In this document: positions 20,468 through 30,662 of the stretch, in pieces
Numbering within the stretch: position 1 is the first letter of the stretch
Layout: every line of letters starts with the position of its first letter
Program-made: the position numbers and the translations under genes
The notes under the pieces: generated by a model
Seen by the model: only the letters and a program-made list of their open reading frames with translations
Databases searched by the model: none
Told to the model about the DNA's origin: nothing
Source of the DNA: Pseudomonas leptonychotis
GTDB taxonomy: Bacteria > Pseudomonadota > Gammaproteobacteria > Pseudomonadales > Pseudomonadaceae
Direction: 5' to 3'
DNA length: 64,000 nucleotides
Assembly: GCF_004920405.1 (NCBI RefSeq)
Contig: NZ_RFLV01000001.1
Location: 124,001 to 188,000, forward strand

Positions 20468-21895
20468 TCAGGCCTGGATCAATTCGCGCACATCGATAAA
20501 ACGGCCGGTCACGGCGGCCGCGGCAGCCATGGCTGGGCTGACCAGATGGGTACGCCCACCAGCGCCCTGACGGCCTTCGAAGTTACGGTTGGAGGTGGAG
20601 GCGCAATGCTCGCCGCTGCCGAGTTTGTCTGGGTTCATCGCCAGGCACATGGAGCAGCCCGGCTCACGCCACTCAAAACCGGCCTCGATAAAGATTTTGT
20701 CCAGCCCTTCGGACTCAGCCTGAGCTTTAACCAGCCCGGAGCCCGGCACCACCATGGCCTGTTTGATGGTCGCGGCCACTTTGCGGCCTTTGGCCACTTC
20801 AGCGGCAGCACGAAGATCTTCGATACGCGAGTTGGTGCAGGAACCGATAAACACGCGATCAAGCTGGATATCAGTGATCGCCTGATTAGCCTGCAGGCCC
20901 ATGTACTTCAAGGCGCGAATGATCGAGTCTTTCTTCACCGGGTCGTTTTCAACCGCCGGGTCCGGCACATTCTGATCGACGGCCAAGACCATTTCTGGCG
21001 ACGTGCCCCAGCTAACCTGCGGCTTGATGTCTTCGGCGCGCAACTCAACCACGGTGTCGAACACCGCATCGGCGTCGGACACCAAATCCCGCCACTGCGC
21101 CACGGCCTGGGTCCAATCCTCACCTTTCGGGGAAAACGGACGGCCTTCAACGTAAGCGATGGTTTTTTCATCCACCGCCACCAGGCCGACGCGCGCACCT
21201 GCTTCGATGGACATGTTGCAGATGGTCATGCGCCCTTCCAGCGACAGCTCACGAATGGCGCTGCCGGCGAACTCCAGGGCGTGGCCATTACCGCCAGCGG
21301 TGCCGATCTTGCCGATGATGGCCAGCACGATGTCTTTGGCGGTAACACCAAACGGCAGCGTGCCTTCGACCAACACCTGCATGTTCTTCATTTTTTTCGC
21401 CACCAGGCACTGGGTCGCCAGTACATGCTCGACTTCCGAGGTGCCGATGCCGTGGGCCAACGCACCGAAGGCGCCGTGGGTGGAGGTGTGCGAATCGCCG
21501 CAAACCACAGTCATGCCCGGCAAGGTAGCGCCCTGCTCCGGGCCAACCACGTGGACGATGCCTTGGCGAATGTCATTCATCTTGAATTCGAGAATACCGA
21601 AGGCATCGCAGTTCTCGTCTAGGGTTTGCACCTGAATGCGCGACACTTCATCGGCAATGGCTTCCAGGCCGCCCTGACGTTCGGCCTTGGTGGTCGGTAC
21701 GTTGTGATCGGGGGTGGCGATGTTGGCATCGATGCGCCACGGCTTACGGCTGGCCAGACGCAAACCCTCAAAGGCCTGCGGCGAGGTCACTTCGTGGAGG
21801 ATATGACGGTCGATGTAGATCAGCGACGAACCATCGTCACGGCGCTTCACTTCGTGCATTTCCCAGAGTTTGTCGTAGAGCGTTTTGCCGGCCAT
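20468..21895 (-). CDS. leuC: 3-isopropylmalate dehydratase large subunit
   Basis: Aconitase-family [4Fe-4S] enzyme that isomerises 2- to 3-isopropylmalate. The 475-residue protein contains cluster cysteines in [13 protein letters not shown] and [13 protein letters not shown], and the [15 protein letters not shown] motif. The start ATG at 21895 has GAGGGAA upstream. The gene is divergent from a LysR regulator at 22211; the spacer holds palindromic repeat B and a LysR-type dyad. Confidence 0.97.
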   Translation of the reverse strand: MAGKTLYDKLWEMHEVKRRDDGSSLIYIDRHILHEVTSPQAFEGLRLASRKPWRIDANIATPDHNVPTTKAERQGGLEAIADEVSRIQVQTLDENCDAFGILEFKMNDIRQGIVHVVGPEQGATLPGMTVVCGDSHTSTHGAFGALAHGIGTSEVEHVLATQCLVAKKMKNMQVLVEGTLPFGVTAKDIVLAIIGKIGTAGGNGHALEFAGSAIRELSLEGRMTICNMSIEAGARVGLVAVDEKTIAYVEGRPFSPKGEDWTQAVAQWRDLVSDADAVFDTVVELRAEDIKPQVSWGTSPEMVLAVDQNVPDPAVENDPVKKDSIIRALKYMGLQANQAITDIQLDRVFIGSCTNSRIEDLRAAAEVAKGRKVAATIKQAMVVPGSGLVKAQAESEGLDKIFIEAGFEWREPGCSMCLAMNPDKLGSGEHCASTSNRNFEGRQGAGGRTHLVSPAMAAAAAVTGRFIDVRELIQA

Positions 21896-21919
21896 CAGCT
21901 TTCCCTCATCAGCGTCTTT

Positions 21920-22059
21920 CAGGCACCTCTAAAACTACCTGCGTTGCCATCGCTGCGTTAGAAGCAGACTCAGAATGCTCATTTACACCACGTAAACTCC
22001 GCTTCTTCGCCTGCTTTTGCCTTGCGCTGGCTGCCTCGCCTACGTTTTAAGAAGTGCCC
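21920..22059 (+). repeat. ~140-bp palindromic MITE-like repeat, copy B
   Basis: Homologous to copies A and C. Its own inverted ends (GGCACCTCT left, GGGCACTTCTT reading in from the right) differ from those of copy A yet still pair with each other. The inner stem pairs GAAGCAG-type and CTGCTTTTG sequence. This pattern of paired change suggests that the hairpin is what is conserved. It sits in the 315-base leuC-lysR intergenic region. Confidence 0.8.
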
Positions 22060-22150
22060 TTTCTATACCTGGGCAAATAGCCCTTTGGCTTATGGGGTAA
22101 TCCTATGGGCTTGAGATCAATTACTCAAATTCATATTTTTCATCCAAAGG

Positions 22151-22165
22151 ATTCCCAAAAGGAAT
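22151..22165. promoter_or_regulatory. LysR-type T-N11-A dyad
   Basis: ATTCC-CAAAA-GGAAT is a perfect 5-bp dyad that contains T-N11-A, the LysR-family consensus. It lies 46 bases before the lysR start in the leuC-lysR divergent spacer. It is a candidate autoregulatory and leuC operator. No footprint can be shown from sequence. Confidence 0.5.
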
Positions 22166-22210
22166 ATAAGTAAGCGTGCACAACGCCCAACCACTATCAG
22201 GACCAGCCGC

Positions 22211-23092
22211 ATGGACCTCGCCACCCTGAATGCTTTTATCGCCATCGCCGAGCTCGGCAGCTTTTCTGAGGCAGCGGAACGCCTATACCTGACCCAACCT
22301 GCGGTGAGTAAGCGTATTGCCAGCCTGGAACAGCAGCTCAATGTACGCCTGTTCGATCGCCTGGGCCGTGAAGTTAGCCTGACCGAGGCCGGCCGCGCCC
22401 TGCTGCCACGGGCCTATCAGATTCTCAATGTGCTGGATGATACGCGCCGTGCGCTGACCAACCTGAACGGCGAGATCAGCGGTCGCTTAACCCTGGCCAC
22501 CAGCCATCATATTGGCCTACACCGCTTGCCGCCGCTGCTGCGCGCCTTTACCCGCGCCCACCCGCAGGTAGCACTGGACATCCAGTTTCTTGATTCTGAA
22601 GTGGCTTATGAGGAGGTGTTGCATGGTCGCGCCGAACTGGCCGTCATCACCCTGGCCCCAGAAACCCGCAGGCCGGTACATGCCGTGCCCGTTTGGGACG
22701 ACCCACTGGATTTTGTTGCCGCCCCCGAGCACCCATTAGCCCGCAGTGGCACGGTCAGCCTGGTCGATGTGGCTCATCATCCGGCGGTATTTCCCGGCGG
22801 CAACACCTTTACCCACCATATTGTGCGACGCCTGTTCGAAGCTCAGGGGTTAACCCCCAACATCGCCATGAGCACCAATTACCTAGAGACCATCAAAATG
22901 ATGGTGTCGATTGGCCTGGCCTGGAGCGTACTGCCGCGCACCATGCTCGATGAGCAGGTGGCACGCCTACCGTTACCCGGCATCCAGCTAACCCGCCAGC
23001 TGGGCTACATCACCCATACCGAACGCACCCTGTCGAATGCCGCGCGGGCCTTTATGAACCTACTCGATACCCAACGTGATGACCTTGCATAG
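22211..23092 (+). CDS. LysR-family transcriptional regulator (divergent from leuC)
   Basis: This 293-residue protein has an N-terminal winged helix (MDLATLNAFIAIAELGSFSEAAERLYLTQPAVSKRI region, residues 1-60) and a C-terminal periplasmic-binding-protein-like effector domain (from about residue 90). AGGACC precedes the ATG by about 7 bases. It is divergent from leuCDB, the usual place for a LysR regulator of the adjacent operon, so control of leucine synthesis by a pathway intermediate is likely but inferred. Confidence 0.9.
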   Translation: MDLATLNAFIAIAELGSFSEAAERLYLTQPAVSKRIASLEQQLNVRLFDRLGREVSLTEAGRALLPRAYQILNVLDDTRRALTNLNGEISGRLTLATSHHIGLHRLPPLLRAFTRAHPQVALDIQFLDSEVAYEEVLHGRAELAVITLAPETRRPVHAVPVWDDPLDFVAAPEHPLARSGTVSLVDVAHHPAVFPGGNTFTHHIVRRLFEAQGLTPNIAMSTNYLETIKMMVSIGLAWSVLPRTMLDEQVARLPLPGIQLTRQLGYITHTERTLSNAARAFMNLLDTQRDDLA

Positions 23093-23207
23093 GCCTGGGC
23101 CTAAGGGCTAACGTGGGCTCATAACGATAAGAAAGGTTTCTGCATGACTCAGCCCAGTTGCTTAGCCAACGACCACGAAACCCACGCATGTAAAGGAAGA
23201 GTTGTTA

Positions 23208-26200
23208 GTGGCTAAACCCAGTGATCGCCGTCCACCCCTGCCCTTTATTCCGGCACTCGATCCTGCCGAATTTGAAAGCACTTGGAACGATGCCCCGCGC
23301 TTATTGCGTGCGCTCAACGGCGCCAAACTGGGCACCTGGTATTGGGACATCGAAAGCGGTCGAGTCAGCTGGTCGCGCGGGGCGCAAGCCTTGTTCGGCT
23401 TGGATCCCAAGCAACCTCTGCAACAACGCATCGACTATATCGAGCTGATTCCAGAAGAGGATCGCCCTGAGGTATTGCGCCTGTTCGAACGGCTGTTGGC
23501 GGGCAACCCAACCGACCGGGCATTCCGCCACCGCATCTATTGGCCCGATGGCAGCCTGCATTGGCTAGAAATCAGCGGCAGCTTGCAACAGGACGCCGAC
23601 GGCAAGCAGCGGGTAATGGGCGTAATCCGCGATATCAGCAACCAGCAATCGCGCGAACAAGCCTTGCGCAGCAGCGAAGAAAAATTCGCTCAGGCTTTCC
23701 ATTACAGCCCCGACGCCGTGGTGATAACCGATAAGGCCAGTGGCCGCTTTCTCGAGGTCAATGCCGGTTTCGAGCGCCAGTTCGGCTGGAGCAGCGAGGA
23801 AACCCTCGGCCGTACGTCCCTCGAAATGGGCATCTGGTCATGCTTAAAAGACCGCCAGCGAATGATCGACGCAGCCAAGAGCAATAGCCTCAGCGGCTTG
23901 GAAGTCCTGCTCTACCACCGTGACGGCAGCATCCGCAGAAACCAGCTATTTGGCGGTGAAATACTTCTGGAAGGCCTTCCCTGCCTGGTGCTGTCGCTGC
24001 GCGACATCACCCAGCAACGCCAACAGGAACAAGCCCTACTTGATAGCCAGGAGCGCCTTAACCTGGCTCTGGACTCCGCGGACCTTGGCACCTGGGACTG
24101 GCACATCCCCAGCAACATGCTGTTCGGCTCCGCCCGCGCCTCAAAGTTGCACGGTTTGGCAGAGGAACCCTTTCATGACGACTTCCGCAAATTCTTCAGT
24201 TTTGTCCCAATGGAAGATCGCCATGCCATGCGTAAGCACTTCAATAACCTGGCACGGGGGCTTACCGAGGAATACCAAGTCACCTACCGGGCGGTGTATG
24301 GCAACAAGGAGGTGCACTACCTGGAAAGCACCGCCAAGCTTTATCGCGACGCCGACGGCAAACCAGAGCGCATGGCCGGCATTCTTATTGATATCAGCGA
24401 GCGCGTTCGCCGCGAACAGAGTTTAGCCGCCTCGGAAGCCAAGTTCGCCAGCCTGTTTCAGGCCAGCCCCGACCCCATCGCCCTTACTACTCTGCCTCAC
24501 GGCCTCACGCTGGAAATCAACGCAAGCTTCAGTCAGACCTTTGGCTGGCAGCCAGAAGAAGTGGTCGGGCGCAGAATGACCGACATAGATTTGTGGGCCG
24601 ACAGACAGCAACGCAATCGTCTAGCCGGGAAACTTAAACGCGAACAATTACTGGACAACGAGATCGCGGACTACCGCGATAAGAGTGGCCAGATCATCAC
24701 CTGCGTCGTTTCATCGCGTGTTGTGTTGGTCAGCAATCAGCGCTGCATCCTTACCACTTTCCGCGATATCAGCGAGCGACAAAAAGCGCAGACCGAGCTG
24801 CAAGCCAGCCAGGAGAAATTTGCGCTGGCGTTCCACTCAAGCCCAGATGCCATCACCATCACCGAGCGTGATAGCGCACGCTATATCGAAGTCAACGAGG
24901 GCTTTAGCCGCCTAACCGGTTACACCTCCGAGGAGGTGATTGGTCGCAGCGCCAAGGATCTCGATGTTTGGGCCGACCTCGCTGAGCGCGAGCTGATGGT
25001 GGAAAAACTGAAGCGCGACGGTCACGTCTACCATATGGAGATGCACGGCAAGCACCGCGATGGCACGGTCAAACTGGTCGAGGTCTCGGTGGAAGCTATC
25101 GAGCTCAATAAGACGCCCTGCCTGCTACTCACCGCCCGTGATATCAGCGAGCTGAAAAATGCTCAGGCCCAAGTGCAGCACCTGGCTTACCACGACTCAC
25201 TGACTAACCTGCCCAATCGTGCGCTACTGCTTGACCGCCTGACTCAACAGATATCCCTACTTAAGCGCCACGAGCTGCGCGGCGCCTTGCTGTTTATCGA
25301 TCTCGACCACTTCAAGCATATCAACGACTCACTTGGCCACCCGGTGGGTGATGCCGTGCTCAAGCTTGTGACTGCACGGCTGGAAGCCAGCGTGCGCCAG
25401 GAAGATACGGTGGCACGTCTGGGCGGCGACGAATTTGTCGTACTGATTTCCGGCCTCGAAGGCAAGCGCGCGACCGTCGTGCAACACGTGCGTGCCGTGG
25501 CCGAGAAGCTGCGCCAACTGCTGGCTGAACCCATGCTGCTCGACGGCCACCAACTGCAAGTCACCCCGAGTATCGGCATCGCCCTGATTCCTGACCATGG
25601 CGACACCCCGGCCGATCTGCTGAAACGCGCTGATATCGCCCTGTACCGCGCCAAAGATTCAGGGCGCAATACCATCCAATTGTTTCGCAATACCATGCAA
25701 AAGGCCGCCAGCGAACGCCTGCGTATGGAAAACGACCTGCGCCTCGCCCTTGCCCGAGGTGAGTTCGAGCTGTACTTCCAACCCCAGGTGGATGCACGCA
25801 ATAACCAGATTATTGGCGCAGAAGCGCTGTTGCGCTGGATGCACCCAACATTGGGAACACAATCGCCTGCGCTGTTTATTCATATTCTCGAAGAAAGTGG
25901 GCTCATTCTCGAAGTGGGCGGCTGGGTGCTCGCCGAAGCCTGCCATGCCTGCGCCCAACTCCTGCAACAGCACCTGGTCGACGTCACTCAGTTCAGCCTG
26001 TGCGTAAACATCAGCCCTCGGCAGTTCCGCCAGCATGACTTTGTCGAACGCGTTGAAAGCAGCCTGGCCAGCAGCCAGTTACCAGCCACGATGCTCAAGC
26101 TGGAAATCACCGAAGGCATCGTGATTCAAAACATTGACGACACCATCGCCAAAATGAATCGCCTCAAACGCCTCGGCGTGACGTTCGCCATGGATGACTT

Positions 26201-26507
26201 CGGCACCGGTTACAGCTCACTGACCTACCTCAAGCGTCTGCCGGTGGATGTATTGAAGATTGATCAGTCCTTCGTACGCGACGCTACTCAGGATGCCAAC
26301 GACGCCGAGATTATCCGCGCCATCGTCGCCATGGCGCGCAGCTTGGGGCTGGAGATAATTGCCGAGGGGGTTGAGCAGACTGATCAGCTGGCATTTCTCC
26401 AGCAACAAGGCTGCCACCATTACCAAGGCTACCTATTCAGCAAACCAGTACCACTGGAACAATTTCGCCAATTGCTGCATGACAACCGCATGATCGCACC
26501 TCTTTAA
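23208..26507 (+). CDS. Multi-PAS GGDEF-EAL cyclic-di-GMP protein
   Basis: This 1099-residue cytosolic protein has about five tandem PAS domains (roughly residues 35-150, 155-275, 280-400, 405-530 and 535-655), then GGDEF (about 665-830) and EAL (about 845-1095). The GGDEF motif RLGGDEFVVL is intact, with an inhibitory RxxD (RQED) five residues before it. EAL residues are intact (EALLRW, DDFGTGYSSL, KIDQSF, AEGVEQ), so both cyclase and phosphodiesterase activity are possible. No transmembrane segment is seen; signals are probably sensed in the cytosol. I choose GTG 23208, with AGGAAGAG at proper spacing, over a TTG at 23202 that abuts it. Confidence 0.93.
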   Translation: MAKPSDRRPPLPFIPALDPAEFESTWNDAPRLLRALNGAKLGTWYWDIESGRVSWSRGAQALFGLDPKQPLQQRIDYIELIPEEDRPEVLRLFERLLAGNPTDRAFRHRIYWPDGSLHWLEISGSLQQDADGKQRVMGVIRDISNQQSREQALRSSEEKFAQAFHYSPDAVVITDKASGRFLEVNAGFERQFGWSSEETLGRTSLEMGIWSCLKDRQRMIDAAKSNSLSGLEVLLYHRDGSIRRNQLFGGEILLEGLPCLVLSLRDITQQRQQEQALLDSQERLNLALDSADLGTWDWHIPSNMLFGSARASKLHGLAEEPFHDDFRKFFSFVPMEDRHAMRKHFNNLARGLTEEYQVTYRAVYGNKEVHYLESTAKLYRDADGKPERMAGILIDISERVRREQSLAASEAKFASLFQASPDPIALTTLPHGLTLEINASFSQTFGWQPEEVVGRRMTDIDLWADRQQRNRLAGKLKREQLLDNEIADYRDKSGQIITCVVSSRVVLVSNQRCILTTFRDISERQKAQTELQASQEKFALAFHSSPDAITITERDSARYIEVNEGFSRLTGYTSEEVIGRSAKDLDVWADLAERELMVEKLKRDGHVYHMEMHGKHRDGTVKLVEVSVEAIELNKTPCLLLTARDISELKNAQAQVQHLAYHDSLTNLPNRALLLDRLTQQISLLKRHELRGALLFIDLDHFKHINDSLGHPVGDAVLKLVTARLEASVRQEDTVARLGGDEFVVLISGLEGKRATVVQHVRAVAEKLRQLLAEPMLLDGHQLQVTPSIGIALIPDHGDTPADLLKRADIALYRAKDSGRNTIQLFRNTMQKAASERLRMENDLRLALARGEFELYFQPQVDARNNQIIGAEALLRWMHPTLGTQSPALFIHILEESGLILEVGGWVLAEACHACAQLLQQHLVDVTQFSLCVNISPRQFRQHDFVERVESSLASSQLPATMLKLEITEGIVIQNIDDTIAKMNRLKRLGVTFAMDDFGTGYSSLTYLKRLPVDVLKIDQSFVRDATQDANDAEIIRAIVAMARSLGLEIIAEGVEQTDQLAFLQQQGCHHYQGYLFSKPVPLEQFRQLLHDNRMIAPL

Positions 26508-26553
26508 TAACCAAGCCCGTTAGGTTCCCTGCCCCAGCAGGAGTTAACCCCGC

Positions 26554-26856
26554 TCAGCTATTAGGCCGGTCGTTATGACCCAGACCCCTTGCGGGATCGA
26601 TTTGGTCACGCACGCGCTGCTTGAGTACTTTGGCCTCGGGAAAACCTCCGTCGGCTTTGCGCTCCCATATCTGTACAGCATCGCAGGTGATACGAAACAC
26701 GCCGCCAGTGCCGGGTTCAAGGCTGACCCGAGATAGATCATCACTGAAGGTCGACAACAACTCCTGGGCCAACCAGGCAGCGCGCAGCAACCACTGGCAC
26801 TGGGTGCAATAGGTAATAACTACTTCGACTTTGCGGCTGGGCATTGAGGTGCTCAT
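26554..26856 (-). CDS. SelT/SelW/SelH (Rdx) family protein
   Basis: This 100-residue thioredoxin-like protein has the CxxC motif in ITYCTQCQWLLRAAW near residue 15 and TGGVFRI, WERK and GGFPEAK segments, as in bacterial Cys forms of the SelW-like family. It is predicted to be a small redox protein; its substrate is unknown. The frame extends upstream to 26907 through a terminator hairpin, so ATG 26856 (MSTSMPSRK) or 26844 (MPSRKVEV) is the real start. Confidence 0.85.
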   Translation of the reverse strand: MSTSMPSRKVEVVITYCTQCQWLLRAAWLAQELLSTFSDDLSRVSLEPGTGGVFRITCDAVQIWERKADGGFPEAKVLKQRVRDQIDPARGLGHNDRPNS

Positions 26857-26898
26857 AACTGATGAAAAATCGATGATAACGCGCGCCTCGCCCCTTTC

Positions 26899-26948
26899 GG
26901 CTAACAAAAACGCCCGCGACCAATGGCACGCGGGCGTTTTTGTTAGCC
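26899..26948. terminator. Strong bidirectional terminator, perfect 20-bp arms
   Basis: GGCTAACAAAAACGCCCGCG, then a 10-base loop, then its exact complement, giving CGCGGGCGTTTTTGTT with a T-run on both strands. It lies between the fimV paralogue stop (26956) and the SelW-like gene, and would end transcription from the fimV paralogue. Confidence 0.92.
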
Positions 26949-26955
26949 TATTAAA

Positions 26956-28998
26956 TCAGGCGATTTTAGCCAGCAGCTGGCGGGCCGCCTGTATCTGCTG
27001 TTCATCACCCTCATTAATCACCTCATTGAGGATTTCGCAGGCACTGTCCAAACTGCCCTGCTCGATATAGGCCAGCGCCATGTTCAGCTTGGAGAGGTTA
27101 TCGCGGCTGCCGGCAAGCTGATCGAGATCATCCAGCAATGCCACATTGAACTCGTCACCATCCCAATCGCCATGAGGTGTTTCCTCCACCAGCATGGAGG
27201 CGGCAAACGGGCTGCGCGCGTCACGACTGCCCGACACGTCAAAGATGTCCGCACCCTTGCGTTTAGCTGCAGCATCGCTCCGGGCCTCATCCGCCGACTT
27301 TTTCTGCGTAGCCGGGGCAAAAGGGCTGACTAGATCCCAGTCAGCGTCTAGGGACATGTCATCCAGATTGAGCTGACCGTCATTGGCGGCGCTCTCAAAT
27401 GGCTGCTCTTCGACTTCATCAAGTTGCAGCACCACATCCTCAAGCAGACTGCTGGGCGGCGCACTGAACAACCCGGCGTGCCGTGCCTTCAGCTCGTCGA
27501 TACGCGCCGGGTTAAAGCCGGATGCGCGCACCCGCGCCTCGTGTGCAGCAAAGCCGTGGGCATCACCCAATAAAGCCAGCACTTCAAGTAGCCGAAAACC
27601 AATATCACTGCGTTGCGGCTGCGCCTCCCAGGCCTTGCGCAAGGTGCTTGCAGCCTCGCTCAGGCGACCATAAGCGATGTACACATTAGCGCTTTGCAGG
27701 GCATCTTCACCCGCTGCGGGCCACACTGGCCCGCTACGCGGCACGTCACGCACAGCGGGGGTAACCGGGTCCGCTGGGACGATAAGCGGAACACTTTGCG
27801 CCTTAGGCGTGACGGCTACAGGTACGGTGGCGGCCGTTACAGGTGCGGGCTTGAGCAGTTTTCTGCCACGCCAGAGTAAGCCCGCCACACCGGCCAATAA
27901 CAGCGTTAACAGGCCGGCGATAATCGCCAGCCAACGGTTGTCAGTGTCGCCTGTAGCCGGTGATTTTTCTGTGTTTAATACAGGGGCAGGCGCCGTGTTG
28001 GCTTCAACATTCGCACGGCGAGCTGCCAACTCGGCTTGCAACCCAGCAATCTGCTGATCCCTGGCGTCCATCTGCTCTTGTAACTGCTGCACCTGCAACC
28101 CCAGCTGCGCGAGGCTTTGTTGCAACTGCAAGGTCTCTGCGGTCTGGCTGGCCAGCTCTTGCTCGACGCGAAGCTGTTCCTGAAGCAACAACTCAGCCTC
28201 CCGACCGGTCGGCAGTTCAGGACTCGCCACTGCTGCCACTTCAGGAGGTGTCGCAACTTGCACGTCCGCTACCGCTGCAGCCGGTTCGGCCATTACAGAG
28301 CCGACGCTATCGGGCAATAACAATTGCGCACCGGCACGCAGGCGATTGATGTCGCCATTAATAAAGGCTTGGGGGTTCAACGCATGGATGTCATTCATCA
28401 GTGCGTGGGGGGCAACCTGCCCTTCAGCGGCACTCAGGCGAGTAGCAATTTTCCACAGGCTGTCACCGCTAATGACGGTGTAGCGCTGACCCTGTTGCGC
28501 CGCCGGCATTACTGCCGGGCGTGCACGCTCGACGGGCACTGCACGCGACTTGGCTTGCACAACTGCGCCAGCAGGCGCGGCCAGGCTACGATAGGCCGCA
28601 GAGCTGGGGGGATCCAACAGCACCGTGTACTCGCGGTATAGCTGACCATTGGGACGTGCCACTTCGACGATAAAGTTCAGGTAAGGCTCGCGTACCGGCT
28701 GAGTAGATACCACGCGAATCACACTTTTTCCGCCACGCAGCAACGGAGTGAAACGCAGGTCATTGAAGAAATACAGCCGATCAACCCCGGATCGGCTGAA
28801 TACCTCAGCTGGAGCGAGGCGCACGCGCATATCGGCGTCGCTCAGATCGCCCACATCAAATAATTCGATTTCGGCATCCAGCGGCTGACTGAGCGCCGAA
28901 TGCAAGGTGATTTCGCCCAGGCCAAGGGCTGGAACCAGCCCCGAATAAAGGGCCGACCCAGAAGCCAGACCGATCAGTAGTTGACGAACCTTTGCCAT
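26956..28998 (-). CDS. FimV-like protein, second paralogue
   Basis: This 680-residue protein has the same plan as FimV: signal peptide (VPALGLGE end), FimV N-domain (REYTVLLDPP), LysM (YTVISGDSLWKIATRL), coiled coil rich in Gln/Leu/Glu, one transmembrane helix (LAIIAGLLTLLLAGVAGLLW), an acidic region and the C-terminal FimV motif (LNMALAYIEQGSLDSACEIL). It is about 260 residues shorter than the FimV at 13159-15993, mainly in the acidic region. The start ATG at 28998 has GGGAGTG upstream. It may be a diverged duplicate with a distinct role in cell polarity or envelope. The frame upstream to 29223 is not protein-like. Confidence 0.9.
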   Translation of the reverse strand: MAKVRQLLIGLASGSALYSGLVPALGLGEITLHSALSQPLDAEIELFDVGDLSDADMRVRLAPAEVFSRSGVDRLYFFNDLRFTPLLRGGKSVIRVVSTQPVREPYLNFIVEVARPNGQLYREYTVLLDPPSSAAYRSLAAPAGAVVQAKSRAVPVERARPAVMPAAQQGQRYTVISGDSLWKIATRLSAAEGQVAPHALMNDIHALNPQAFINGDINRLRAGAQLLLPDSVGSVMAEPAAAVADVQVATPPEVAAVASPELPTGREAELLLQEQLRVEQELASQTAETLQLQQSLAQLGLQVQQLQEQMDARDQQIAGLQAELAARRANVEANTAPAPVLNTEKSPATGDTDNRWLAIIAGLLTLLLAGVAGLLWRGRKLLKPAPVTAATVPVAVTPKAQSVPLIVPADPVTPAVRDVPRSGPVWPAAGEDALQSANVYIAYGRLSEAASTLRKAWEAQPQRSDIGFRLLEVLALLGDAHGFAAHEARVRASGFNPARIDELKARHAGLFSAPPSSLLEDVVLQLDEVEEQPFESAANDGQLNLDDMSLDADWDLVSPFAPATQKKSADEARSDAAAKRKGADIFDVSGSRDARSPFAASMLVEETPHGDWDGDEFNVALLDDLDQLAGSRDNLSKLNMALAYIEQGSLDSACEILNEVINEGDEQQIQAARQLLAKIA

Positions 28999-29258
28999 AA
29001 AAACACTCCCGGTGAATCCGCCTCCTGCCCTCGCCACTACAGGTATACAACGTGCGCTTCCTGCGCTTGCGAGAGTTCTTAAAGACGGCAAATGTTGCCT
29101 TGGGAAGCACGCTCCATGTTTAACCCGGCTGGGGCATGACCTTGGGGGCGGCGAACTGCATACAAAAAACCAGCGCTGTTCGGCAAAAACACAGCGTATG
29201 AACCAGCATAGGCTTTCAGTCAAGAAAATGACAACACCGTCACACTGTCATGCAGCTG

Positions 29259-30662
29259 TCAGCGTCTCGCTGACTTGACGCCCCACGCTGCGAATAGCGT
29301 GACAGCGAACACCCCCGCCACGAGCCAGAAGCTTTGTTTGAAGGCCAGCATCTCAGCCCACTGGTCGCCGCCTTCAGCGCTGTGTCGCCATTCCAGAAAG
29401 AAGGTCAGCAAATTCACCCCAAATGCGCCACCCAGTTGCCGCACAAAGGTGATAGCGCCCGCGCCCTGAGCCAACTCATCGGGGCTGAGGATATCCAGCG
29501 AACCGGTGCTCAATGCTGGCAGAAGGACCCCCAAGCCAATACGCCCGACGCTGGCCCAAAAACACAAGACGAGGAATGAGGCACCCGAATCGACCCAGGC
29601 CAACCCCGCTGCCGACAATGCAAAAATAAGCAGACCAGCACTCAGCAGCACGGCCGCAGATAACCGATCACTGAGCCAGCCGCCGAGAAAGGACGCCATG
29701 CCCATCAACAACCCGGCCGGCAACAACAGCATCCCTGAACGTCCGGCGCTAAAACCTTCGACAGTCTGCAGATACAGCGGTATGAGGTAGGTCGAACCAT
29801 ACAGCCCCAGCCCCAAAGTCAACGCGACCCAACTGGCACTGCGAAACCCGGCATGCCGCCACAAGGCAAGCGGTAGTAAAGGGTGAGCGGCGCGGCGACT
29901 GCGCAGCACAAACGCGGTACCGGTCAGTAGTGCTGCAGCACCTGGCAACCAGACACGGGGGGCATTCCAAGCAAAGCGTTGCGCTTCAGCCAAAAAGCCT
30001 AACGCGGCGAATATCGCCACACAGAGCAGAGCAAACGCCGGAATATCCAGGCGCGGTGTGCTGCGCTCACGCTCACTGGGCAACAACCACTGCCCCGCGA
30101 GCAGGGCCAGCAGGCACATCGGCAGCGGCATCCAGAAGATCGACGGCCAACCAAAATGATCAACCAGATAACCGCCAATCCCAGGCCCCAGCGACGGCGC
30201 CAGCATTACCCCCAGGCCGTACATGCCCAATGCCATACCGCGGCCGCCGTCAGCGAATACGCGAAAGATCAATACCATGGCCAACGGCTGCACAAGCCCA
30301 GCGCACAAGCCCTGCACGATGCGCAGCGCGATCAGCTGCCAGGCGGCGTCAGCCACCAGCGCCAACAGTGAACTTAGGATAAACAGCAGCAGGCCGAATT
30401 GCGCCGTACGCCGCGCGCCAAAACGCGCCTGAGCCCAGGCGGCCAACAGCAAGCCGGCGGTCATAGCCGCAAGAAACCCGGTGGACAACCACTGCGCCAG
30501 CGGCCGGCCGATGGAGAAATCCACCATGATTGCCGGCAACGCGACATTGATACTGGTAGAGGCCAGCACCATGGCCATGCTGCCAACCATCAGCAACGCC
30601 AGCAGCCACTGGGGGTAACGCGGACCGAAGCGTTGCTGCAGGGCCTGCAGGTCGTCACGCAT
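29259..30662 (-). CDS. MFS efflux transporter (DHA2-like)
   Basis: This 467-residue inner-membrane protein has about 13-14 hydrophobic helices. The start MRDDLQALQQRFGPRYPQ is followed by the first helix (WLLALLMVGSMAMVLASTSINVALPAI), the classic opening of EmrB/QacA drug:H+ antiporters. GMYGLGVMLAPSLGPGIGGYL is the motif-C region of antiporters. The ATG overlaps the stop of the MarR gene (TAATG), so it is co-regulated with it. Substrate is unknown; a toxic aromatic compound is a fair guess. Confidence 0.9.
   Translation of the reverse strand: MRDDLQALQQRFGPRYPQWLLALLMVGSMAMVLASTSINVALPAIMVDFSIGRPLAQWLSTGFLAAMTAGLLLAAWAQARFGARRTAQFGLLLFILSSLLALVADAAWQLIALRIVQGLCAGLVQPLAMVLIFRVFADGGRGMALGMYGLGVMLAPSLGPGIGGYLVDHFGWPSIFWMPLPMCLLALLAGQWLLPSERERSTPRLDIPAFALLCVAIFAALGFLAEAQRFAWNAPRVWLPGAAALLTGTAFVLRSRRAAHPLLPLALWRHAGFRSASWVALTLGLGLYGSTYLIPLYLQTVEGFSAGRSGMLLLPAGLLMGMASFLGGWLSDRLSAAVLLSAGLLIFALSAAGLAWVDSGASFLVLCFWASVGRIGLGVLLPALSTGSLDILSPDELAQGAGAITFVRQLGGAFGVNLLTFFLEWRHSAEGGDQWAEMLAFKQSFWLVAGVFAVTLFAAWGVKSARR

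Noticed and set aside
20546..21622. Long open frame of 358 codons opposite leuC
   Set aside because: It is fully inside a highly conserved gene in the other strand, has no ribosome-binding site or recognisable domain, and comes from the GC-rich third-position bias.
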